The notes under the pieces: model-generated
What the model saw: only the letters and a program-made list of their open reading frames with translations
Databases searched by the model: none
Told to the model about the DNA's origin: nothing
Assembly (NCBI GenBank): GCA_046050465.1
Contig: JBJOPS010000036.1
Location: 50,551-114,550 of the forward strand
DNA length: 64,000 bases
Origin: Egaibacter sp046050465
GTDB lineage: Bacteria > Pseudomonadota > Gammaproteobacteria > Burkholderiales > Burkholderiaceae_C
Reading direction: 5' to 3'
Shown here: positions 57,772 to 64,000 of the stretch, piece after piece
Position numbering within the stretch: position 1 is the first letter of the stretch
Layout: each line of letters opens with the position of its first letter
Position numbers and translations under genes: made by a program

Positions 57772-58415
57772 TCACGCTCGCCCTGTCAAAGGGCCGCATT
57801 TTTGACGACACCTTGCCCCTGCTCAAGGCCGCAGGCATCGAGGTGCTGGAAGACCCCGAAAAATCCCGCAAACTCATTCTCACCACCAACCAGCCCGATG
57901 TACGGGTGCTGGTGGTGCGAGCAACCGACGTGCCAACCTATGTGCAATACGGCGGTGCAGACCTGGGCATCACCGGCAAAGACACCCTGCTGGAGCATGG
58001 TAGCGAGGGGCTCTACCAGCCGCTGGACCTGCAAATCGCCAAGTGCCGAATCAGCGTGGCGGTGCGCGCAGATTTTGACTATGCATCCGCCGTCAAGCAG
58101 GGTTCACGGCTGACAGTGGCAACCAAATACGTGGCTATCGCCCGCGAGTTTTTCGCGGCCAAGGGCGTGCACGTGGACCTGATAAAGCTCTACGGCAGCA
58201 TGGAACTCGCGCCGCTCACCGGTTTGGCGGACGCGATTGTCGATCTGGTCTCCACCGGCAATACGCTCAAGGCCAACCATCTGGTGGAGGTGGAGCACAT
58301 CATGGACATCAGCTCCCGGCTGGTGGTGAACCAGGCTGCGCTCAAGCTCAAGCAGGGACCGATTCGCAAAATCATCGATGCGTTTTCGGCAGCGGTGAAG
58401 CTGGCTAATCCCTGA
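57768..58415 (+). CDS. hisG: ATP phosphoribosyltransferase, short form
   Basis: First enzyme of histidine synthesis, 215 aa, the short form that lacks the C-terminal allosteric domain and needs HisZ as regulatory partner. ITLALSKGRIFDDTLPLL, DVPTYVQYGGADLGITGKD and LVDLVSTGNTLKANHL are typical. hisZ is not in this window. Coupled to murA by an ATGA overlap. Confidence 0.97.
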   Translation: MITLALSKGRIFDDTLPLLKAAGIEVLEDPEKSRKLILTTNQPDVRVLVVRATDVPTYVQYGGADLGITGKDTLLEHGSEGLYQPLDLQIAKCRISVAVRADFDYASAVKQGSRLTVATKYVAIAREFFAAKGVHVDLIKLYGSMELAPLTGLADAIVDLVSTGNTLKANHLVEVEHIMDISSRLVVNQAALKLKQGPIRKIIDAFSAAVKLANP

Positions 58416-58430
58416 TATTCTTTTAAAGTC

Positions 58431-58488
58431 GCTATGAATTTGGTAGCTTCTCCCGCATATCTGTCAACGGCTGACAGCCAGTTTGATG
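58431..58488 (+). repeat. 58-bp module, copy J (hisD start)
   Basis: GCTATG, GTAGCTTCT, CGCATAT and, in register, ACGGCTGACAGCCAGTTTGAT. It includes the hisD ATG. The second half also encodes residues normal for HisD, so only the first half is a confident repeat. Confidence 0.6.
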
Positions 58489-59780
58489 CCAAATTCAAGA
58501 CACGACTGCATTGGTCGGCCGATGCCGATGCGGCCATTGAACAGCGCGTGGCTGACATCCTGGCGGACGTGCAGCAGCGGGGCGATGCCGCCGTGCTGGA
58601 ATACACCAACCGGTTTGATGGCCTTGTAGCCACCGCCATGACCGAGCTGGAATTGACGCAGGCTGAATTGAAAGCGGCGTTTGAGTCCATTCCCGCCGCC
58701 CAGCGTGATGCGCTGCAAGCCGCAGCCAGCCGGGTACGCACTTATCACGAGGCACAAAAGAAGGCTTGTGGCGAAAGCTGGAGCTACCGCGACGAAGACG
58801 GCACGCTGCTGGGCCAGAAGGTCACGCCGCTGGACCGCGTGGGTATTTATGTGCCCGGCGGCAAGGCCGCGTATCCCTCGTCCGTGCTGATGAATGCCAT
58901 CCCCGCGCACGTGGCGGGTGTGGGCGAAATCATCATGGTGGTCCCTACGCCAGCTCGCCAAGATGGCACCTCACCCGGTGCCAAGGGCGAGAAAAACGCG
59001 CTGGTGCTGGCCGCAGCCTATGTGGCAGGCGTCACACGTGCCTTCACCGTGGGCGGTGCGCAGGCTGTTGCCGCGCTGGCCTACGGCACGGCCACCATTC
59101 CTACAGTGGACAAGATCACCGGCCCCGGCAATGCCTACGTGGCTGCCGCAAAACGGCGGGTATTTGGCACCGTGGGAATCGACATGATCGCCGGCCCGAG
59201 TGAAATTCTGGTTTTGGCTGATGGCAGCACGCCAGCGGATTGGGTTGCGATGGACCTGTTCAGTCAGGCCGAGCACGACGAGCTGGCGCAAAGCATTTTG
59301 CTGTGCCCCGATGCGGCCTACATCGCCCAGGTGCAAGCTTCCATCGACCGTTTGCTCAACGACATGCCGCGCGCCGCCATCATCGCCAAAAGCCTGACGG
59401 ACCGCGGCGCACTCATCCACACCCGCAGCATGGAAGAGGCGTGCTCTTTATCAAACCGCATTGCCCCCGAGCACCTGGAGGTGAGCAGCCGCGACCCGTA
59501 TCGCTGGGAGCCGCTGCTCAAACATGCGGGCGCCATCTTTCTGGGCGCCTACACCAGTGAGTCGCTGGGTGATTACTGCGCGGGCCCCAACCACGTGCTG
59601 CCCACCAGCGGCACTGCACGTTTCTCCAGCCCGCTGGGCGTTTATGACTTCCAGAAGCGCAGCAGTTTGATCGAGGTCAGCGAAGCAGGTGCGCAAAAGC
59701 TGGGAAAAATTGCCGCCGAGCTGGCCTATGGCGAAGGCCTGCAAGCCCACGCGCGGGCGGCGGAAATGCGTTTGAAATAA
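58434..59780 (+). CDS. hisD: Histidinol dehydrogenase
   Basis: Zinc- and NAD-dependent enzyme that oxidises histidinol to histidine, 448 aa. PLDRVGIYVPGGKAAYPSS, GPGNAYVAAAKRRVFG, GPSEILVLADG, the zinc-binding QAEHDELAQS and GPNHVLPTSGTARF are present. The ATG lies within a 58-bp repeat copy (58431-58488); the first residues MNLVASPAY are probably repeat-derived, while LSTADSQFDAKF resembles normal HisD. The hisG-hisD gap is only 18 bp. Confidence 0.96.
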   Translation: MNLVASPAYLSTADSQFDAKFKTRLHWSADADAAIEQRVADILADVQQRGDAAVLEYTNRFDGLVATAMTELELTQAELKAAFESIPAAQRDALQAAASRVRTYHEAQKKACGESWSYRDEDGTLLGQKVTPLDRVGIYVPGGKAAYPSSVLMNAIPAHVAGVGEIIMVVPTPARQDGTSPGAKGEKNALVLAAAYVAGVTRAFTVGGAQAVAALAYGTATIPTVDKITGPGNAYVAAAKRRVFGTVGIDMIAGPSEILVLADGSTPADWVAMDLFSQAEHDELAQSILLCPDAAYIAQVQASIDRLLNDMPRAAIIAKSLTDRGALIHTRSMEEACSLSNRIAPEHLEVSSRDPYRWEPLLKHAGAIFLGAYTSESLGDYCAGPNHVLPTSGTARFSSPLGVYDFQKRSSLIEVSEAGAQKLGKIAAELAYGEGLQAHARAAEMRLK

Positions 59781-59821
59781 CTGGAAAAGTAAGAATCGCC
59801 GCGCCAGGACGACCACTTCCC

Positions 59822-60214
59822 ATGCGTACAACGAACTTCCCCGGCTTTTTGTCCACTCCCCGATACTGGCTGCGTGCGCTGTGCCTGCTGGCCATTGGAA
59901 TTTCCGTCGTGCTGCCCGCTACAGCCATGAGCATCCGCGACCTGCGCGCGCTGGAGAAATCCGACAAAAAGCAGGGCGAAAACTACGTGCGCTACTACCT
60001 GGTCGGTGCGATGGAAGGCGCCTTGGAGGCCCACGCCCAGGGCGTGCGCAATGGTGCCAAACCCGCCATCTGCCTCAACGGCCGCAAGCTCGAGCCGCGC
60101 ATGGCGCAGTCGATTTACACCACCGAACTGCAGCGCAATGCTGGCGTGTACGAAGCCGACATGCCCGTGCCCCTCGTGCTCACCAACGCGCTGGCGACGG
60201 TTTATCCTTGCTAG
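59822..60214 (+). CDS. Small exported protein, possibly Rap1a/Tai-like
   Basis: Predicted periplasmic protein of 130 aa. Signal peptide with hydrophobic core at about 17-32 and cleavage near LPATAMS. The mature part is short: YVRYYLVGAMEGALEAH, an ICLNG stretch, and a C-terminal LTNALATVYPC. The GxxEG...C...YPC layout is reminiscent of Rap1a/Tai immunity proteins (PF18602), but the match is weak and no effector is nearby. It follows hisD by 41 bp in the same direction and precedes the minus-strand nuclease. Confidence 0.55.
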   Translation: MRTTNFPGFLSTPRYWLRALCLLAIGISVVLPATAMSIRDLRALEKSDKKQGENYVRYYLVGAMEGALEAHAQGVRNGAKPAICLNGRKLEPRMAQSIYTTELQRNAGVYEADMPVPLVLTNALATVYPC

Positions 60215-60249
60215 CGCCAGCTTGGGGCGGTGCCAATTGCGCATAATTT

Positions 60250-60307
60250 GCTATCGATTCAATAGCTACTCGCACATATTTGGCGAAGGTCAGAGGCGCT
60301 TTTTGCT
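60250..60307 (+). repeat. 58-bp module, copy K (between small protein and mrr)
   Basis: GCTATC, ATAGCTACT, GCACATATT, GAAGG, AGAGGC in register; fully intergenic, just beyond the mrr stop codon. Confidence 0.8.
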
Positions 60308-60320
60308 ATTAAATCCGCTG

Positions 60321-61253
60321 TTATGCAGCTTCTTCGTCGAAGTAGTCACCGTCGATTTTTGGGATTTTGACTGCTCGAGCGGTTACCCCGAGTTCATATT
60401 CGATCATTAGCCCCGCGAGGCGGGCTCCATCCATCAAAACGATGCCTTCCACGGATTTTGCAAAGTCCAAAGCCTGCGCCGTGAATGCTGATGTTGTAAT
60501 GAATACGCCTTTCTTCGCCTTCTGGCCAGCCAAGGCCCCGTAGAAGGCCTGAAGCTCAGGCCGCCCAACATTGCTTTGCCACCGCTTGGCCTGGACATAC
60601 ACCTTTTCAAGGCCCAGCCTGTCTAGAGAGATGACTCCGTCGATTCCTGCGTCACCGGAGCCGCCGACGCGTTGAAGGTCGGTACGGCTTGCTCCGTAGC
60701 CCATACGATGGAGGAGATCCAAGACAATCGCCTCGAAGAATGCAGGCGAGACGTTGGCCAATAGTTCTAGCAATTCGGATTCGGCTGCCTGGCGAAGTTC
60801 CTCAAGTGCCTGGCCCAATCGATCATCGGGGCTGGCAAGTGGCACGGCCTGCTTTGTGAAGGGTACTGAAGGCGCGGTGGCGGAATGATGTGTGGGAGGC
60901 GCGTCTTTTAACTTGACACCGATATAGCCCATTGCGAGCTTCTCTGCGAGTTCTGGAGAGAATGAATTCGGATGCTCACTGATGAAGGCGATTCCTTCTT
61001 CGGTGATTTTCCAGAAGCCTCTGCGCGGGCTACTCGAGAGGCCAGCTCGCTTTAGCCTGTCATGTGCCCAGCCAGCGCGATTCTTGTAGATCAGTTGCGC
61101 CCCGCTGGGCAGAAGCTCTTGCCGGTCATCCTCGGTCAGTCCGAGAGCTACGGCCGCCTGGTCGTGGGACTGCTTCGCCAATACACCAGCCGGATTTGCG
61201 GCCAAGTGTCGCAACAACGGCTCGATAAACTGGTCGTAAGTAGGAACTGGCAT
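60321..61253 (-). CDS. mrr: Mrr-type restriction endonuclease
   Basis: Predicted type IV (modification-dependent) restriction enzyme, 310 aa. The N-terminal Mrr_N winged-helix domain (about 1-100) includes YDQFIEPLLRHLA and RRGFWKITEEGIAF. A linker follows, then the Mrr catalytic domain (about 165-300) of the PD-(D/E)xK type, with FEAIVLDLLHRMGYG, GGSGDAGIDGVI (catalytic Asp) and VYVQAKRW (Gln-Ala-Lys). It is on the strand opposite the his operon and has no methylase next to it, as expected for Mrr. It splits hisGD from hisCBH. Confidence 0.93.
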   Translation of the reverse strand: MPVPTYDQFIEPLLRHLAANPAGVLAKQSHDQAAVALGLTEDDRQELLPSGAQLIYKNRAGWAHDRLKRAGLSSSPRRGFWKITEEGIAFISEHPNSFSPELAEKLAMGYIGVKLKDAPPTHHSATAPSVPFTKQAVPLASPDDRLGQALEELRQAAESELLELLANVSPAFFEAIVLDLLHRMGYGASRTDLQRVGGSGDAGIDGVISLDRLGLEKVYVQAKRWQSNVGRPELQAFYGALAGQKAKKGVFITTSAFTAQALDFAKSVEGIVLMDGARLAGLMIEYELGVTARAVKIPKIDGDYFDEEAA

Positions 61254-61440
61254 GTTGTGGTGGCAATGAAGACGGTGGGTTGAGCGGCCTAATTTGAAAC
61301 CCGCCCACTGTACCGGATTCCTCCCCCGTTCGGATCGAGCACCGCAAGGTAGCCCGAAGGGTCCACGCGGCAGGGTCGGTCAGGCCCTGATGCCGGCCCG
61401 TCGTGCCGTTCAGGCCCAGTCCGCCTTGTAAACTCAAGCC

Positions 61441-62526
61441 ATGACATCGCTGCAAACCCTGATCGCCACCCGCATCCGCCAGGACGTGCAATCCATGCAC
61501 GCCTACGCCATTCAGGACTCGGCTGGCATGCTCAAGCTGGACGCGATGGAAAACCCGCACCGCCTGCCGCCTGATCTGCAGGCACATCTGGGGCAGCGGC
61601 TGGGCGCACTGGCGCTGAATCGTTACCCCGGCGAGCGCGTCAACCAGTTGCGCAGCGCGCTGGCGGCCCATGCGCAGATGCCGGAAGGTTTCGACCTGAT
61701 GCTGGGCAACGGCTCGGACGAGCTGATCTCGTTGATGGCCATGGCTTGCGATGTTCCCGGTGCCTGTGTCCTCGCCCCCATGCCGGGTTTTGTCATGTAC
61801 GGCATCAGCGCGCAGTTGCAGGGCTTGCAATTCATTGGCGTGCCGCTCACAGCCGATTTCGAACTGGATGAAGCCGCCATGTTGGCCGCCATCGCGCAGC
61901 ACAAGCCCGCCATCACCTACCTGGCCTACCCCAACAACCCCACGGCAAACCTGTGGAACGTCGCAACGATTGAGAGAGTCATCGAAGCCGCCGGTGCGCA
62001 GGGCGGTCTGGTGGTGATGGACGAAGCCTACCAGCCGTTTTCCAGCCAAAGTTACCTTAGCCGCATGGTCAGACACCCGCATGTACTGCTGATGCGCACG
62101 CTGAGCAAGTTCGGTCTGGCGGGGGTTCGCATCGGCTACATGATGGGTGCGAAGGCGCTGATCAATGAGATCGACAAGGTGCGCCCGCCCTACAACATCA
62201 GTGTGCTGAACGCAGAATGTGCGCTGTTCGCACTTGAACATGCCGACGTGTTTGCGGCTCAGGCCCTTGATATCTGTGCGCAGCGCGCTATGCTTTTTGA
62301 TGCGCTGAAGGCCATGCCCGGCGTGCAGGCATTCCCGAGTGACGCCAACATGATGCTGGTGCGTGTGCCGGATGCCGCCAAAACCTTTGCCGGTATGAAA
62401 GCGCGCAAGGTGCTGATCAAAAATGTGTCTGGCCTGCACCCCTTGCTGGCCAACTGCCTGCGCCTGACAGTGGGCACGGCCGACGAAAACGCGCAGATGC
62501 TCGCCGCCTTGAAGGCCAGTTTGTAG
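61441..62526 (+). CDS. hisC: Histidinol-phosphate aminotransferase
   Basis: PLP-dependent aminotransferase converting imidazole acetol phosphate to histidinol phosphate, 361 aa. LDAMENPHRLPP, NGSDELI, YLAYPNNPTAN, and the PLP Lys in RTLSKFGLAGVRIGYMMG are present. It restarts the his genes after the mrr insert; a 187-bp spacer separates it from the mrr start, so hisC may need its own promoter there, but I see no clear one. Confidence 0.95.
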   Translation: MTSLQTLIATRIRQDVQSMHAYAIQDSAGMLKLDAMENPHRLPPDLQAHLGQRLGALALNRYPGERVNQLRSALAAHAQMPEGFDLMLGNGSDELISLMAMACDVPGACVLAPMPGFVMYGISAQLQGLQFIGVPLTADFELDEAAMLAAIAQHKPAITYLAYPNNPTANLWNVATIERVIEAAGAQGGLVVMDEAYQPFSSQSYLSRMVRHPHVLLMRTLSKFGLAGVRIGYMMGAKALINEIDKVRPPYNISVLNAECALFALEHADVFAAQALDICAQRAMLFDALKAMPGVQAFPSDANMMLVRVPDAAKTFAGMKARKVLIKNVSGLHPLLANCLRLTVGTADENAQMLAALKASL

Positions 62527-62586
62527 CCGTTTGAGCCGCGAACTGGGACAATATCGCTTTCACCCATCGAATATCAACCGATTCAC

Positions 62587-63192
62587 ATGACGCCCAGCAC
62601 AGGTCCCCGCATCGCCGAAGTCACCCGCAAAACTGCCGAGACGCAGATCTCGGTCAAGGTCAATCTGGACGGCACCGGCAAGGCCAGCCTCAGCACCGGC
62701 ATCGGTTTTTTTGACCATATGCTGGACCAGATCGCCCGCCACGGCCTGATCGATCTGGACATTCAGGCGCTGGGCGACCTGCATATTGACGGCCACCACA
62801 CCGTGGAAGACGTCGGCATCACGCTCGGCCAGGCGGTTCACAAGGCCGTGGGCGACAAAAAAGGCATTCGCCGCTATGGCCACGCCTATGTGCCGCTGGA
62901 CGAGGCGCTCAGCCGCGTGGTGGTCGATTTTTCCGGCCGCCCGGGCATGATCATGAACGTGCCGTTCAAGAGCGGCATGATCGGCACCTTTGACAGCCAG
63001 CTTGCCCACGAGTTTTTTCAGGGTTTTGTGAACCACGCGTTTGTCACGCTGCACATCGACAACCTGCGCGGTGAAAACGCCCACCACCAGGCCGAGACGG
63101 TGTTCAAGGCCTTCGCCCGCGCCCTGCGCATGGCGCTGGAGATGGACCCGCGCGCCATGGACACCATTGCCTCCACCAAAGGCTCGTTGTAG
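62587..63192 (+). CDS. hisB: Imidazoleglycerol-phosphate dehydratase
   Basis: Monofunctional HisB, 201 aa, without the phosphatase domain of enterobacterial HisB. Manganese-binding motifs GFFDHMLDQIARHG, DGHHTVEDVGI, FFQGFVNHA and ENAHHQAETVFKAFARALR are present. It follows hisC by 60 bp. Confidence 0.97.
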   Translation: MTPSTGPRIAEVTRKTAETQISVKVNLDGTGKASLSTGIGFFDHMLDQIARHGLIDLDIQALGDLHIDGHHTVEDVGITLGQAVHKAVGDKKGIRRYGHAYVPLDEALSRVVVDFSGRPGMIMNVPFKSGMIGTFDSQLAHEFFQGFVNHAFVTLHIDNLRGENAHHQAETVFKAFARALRMALEMDPRAMDTIASTKGSL

Positions 63193-63212
63193 GTAAAAGC
63201 CGTCATTTTTAG

Positions 63213-63270
63213 TATGAAATTGGCCTTTAGCCCTTGTCGGATATGCGTGAATAGCTATTAATATGATAGC
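63213..63270 (-). repeat. 58-bp module, copy L (hisH start)
   Basis: In reverse: GCTATCA, ATAGCTATT, ACGCATATCC, CAAGGGCTAAAGGCC, AATTT. This is the closest copy to the consensus. The hisH ATG lies within it. Confidence 0.9.
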
Positions 63271-63928
63271 AAAAAAGACTGTTGCCGTGGTCGATTACGG
63301 CATGGGCAACTTGCGCTCGGTCACCCAGGCGGTGGTGCACGCGGCACAAGGTTCTGGCGTGGACGTGGTCTGGGCGCGCAGCCCGCAGGAGGTGCAGGCG
63401 GCAGATCGTGTGGTGCTGCCGGGGCAGGGCGGCATGCGCGATTGCATGCGCGACTTGCGCGACTCCGGCATGCTCAACGCCGTGCTGCACGCCGCTGCCA
63501 CCAAGCCGCTGATGGGCGTGTGTGTGGGCATGCAGATGCTGCTCGACCATTCCGAAGAGCAGGACACGCCCGGCCTGGGCCTGATCCCGGGCCGCGTGAA
63601 GCGCTTTCAGTTGGCCGGCCAGACCCAGCCCGACGGCAGCCGCTTCAAGGTGCCGCAGATGGGTTGGAACCAGGTGCGCCAGGAGGCCCACGGCGGCGCC
63701 GTGCACCCGGTGTGGGCCGGCGTGCCCGACGAGAGCTGGTTCTATTTCGTGCACAGCTTCTACGCGACGACCGCGTTGCAGGAACACAGCGCCGGCGAGA
63801 CCGATTACGGCGCTCGCTTTACCTGCGCGGTGGCCCGGGATAACATTTTTGCGACCCAATTCCACCCTGAGAAAAGTGCCGCGCTCGGGCTTGCCCTGTA
63901 TCGCAACTTCCTGCTTTGGAAGCCTTGA
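63263..63928 (+). CDS. hisH: Imidazole glycerol phosphate synthase, glutaminase subunit
   Basis: Class I glutamine amidotransferase of 221 aa that supplies ammonia to HisF. VAVVDYGMGNLRSV at the N terminus, the nucleophile Cys in GVCVGMQML, and His and Glu in TQFHPEKSA are present. The start codon ATG and the first codons (MIAKK) lie in a reverse copy of the 58-bp repeat (63213-63270), and no clear Shine-Dalgarno sequence is seen. The 72 bases that follow show no gene. Confidence 0.96.
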   Translation: MIAKKTVAVVDYGMGNLRSVTQAVVHAAQGSGVDVVWARSPQEVQAADRVVLPGQGGMRDCMRDLRDSGMLNAVLHAAATKPLMGVCVGMQMLLDHSEEQDTPGLGLIPGRVKRFQLAGQTQPDGSRFKVPQMGWNQVRQEAHGGAVHPVWAGVPDESWFYFVHSFYATTALQEHSAGETDYGARFTCAVARDNIFATQFHPEKSAALGLALYRNFLLWKP

Positions 63929-64000
63929 GGACATCCACGTCTTCTTCCCCTGCACTTGGTCTCGTCCCTCTTCTCCCATTTCTCACCACCCCTGCCTCGG

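Noticed and set aside
1..64000. CRISPR array, tRNA, rRNA, or prophage
   Set aside because: I saw no regularly spaced repeats, no cloverleaf with a TTCGA loop, no rRNA-like stretches and no phage structural genes. The 58-bp modules are dispersed, not arrayed.

Overview
The window is a contiguous piece of a betaproteobacterial chromosome. Gene content and order (pilMNOPQ-aroK-aroB, rpoE-rseA-mucB-mucD-lepA-lepB-rnc-era-recO-pdxJ-acpS, rpmF-plsX-fabHDG-acpP-fabF, mla genes-bolA-murA-hisGD-hisCBH, short HisG) point to Burkholderiales, most likely Comamonadaceae close to Rhodoferax or Polaromonas. This placement comes from reading synteny and proteins, not from a database search. Nearly all of the sequence is core genome. 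I found no rRNA, tRNA, CRISPR array or prophage.

Layout. 1-3991 (+): end of pilM and pilNOPQ, the type IV pilus alignment complex and secretin. 4036-8482 (+): aroK, aroB, dgt, a DUF1415 gene and a class I methyltransferase. 8483-8804: a convergent gap with one orphan small ORF. 8805-27451 (-): nagZ, acpS, pdxJ, recO, era, rnc, a DUF4845 gene, lepB, lepA, then the sigma-E module (mucD, mucB, rseA, rpoE, a YgfX-like gene) and the fatty-acid block (fabF, acpP, fabG, fabD, fabH, plsX, rpmF), followed by yceD (27559-28107). 28133-29490 (+): maf/yceF and an RsmI-like methylase. 29496-32623 (-): sppA, a Rieske protein, a gph-like phosphatase and rluC. 33170-36007 (+): rne with a long leader. 35996-40147 (-): hemY, hemX, hemD, hemC. 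40234-50518 (+): ppc, a REP-associated transposase (RAYT), gltB, gltD. 50607-57771 (+): mlaF-E-D-A-C-B, an ABC-2 exporter, bolA/ibaG and murA. 57768-63928 (+): hisG, hisD, a small exported protein, an opposite-strand Mrr-type nuclease, then hisC, hisB and hisH.

The most unusual feature is a dispersed module of about 58 bp. It begins GCTAT, has ATAGC or GTAGC at columns 13-17, GCATAT near column 25, AGGGC near column 37 and GGCCAATTT near column 46. I count about fifteen candidate copies in both orientations. Many are not in neutral spacers. They are read in frame inside Era, RseA, HemD, SppA and YceD, possibly inside MlaA and the DUF1415 protein, and they supply the start codon of hisH and hisD and the stop codon of aroB, acpS and fabH. 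A second in-frame GC-rich palindromic insert lies in Ppc, and REP-like inverted repeats lie beside the RAYT gene and between gltB and gltD. This core genome therefore appears to have been repeatedly edited by small, translatable repeats.
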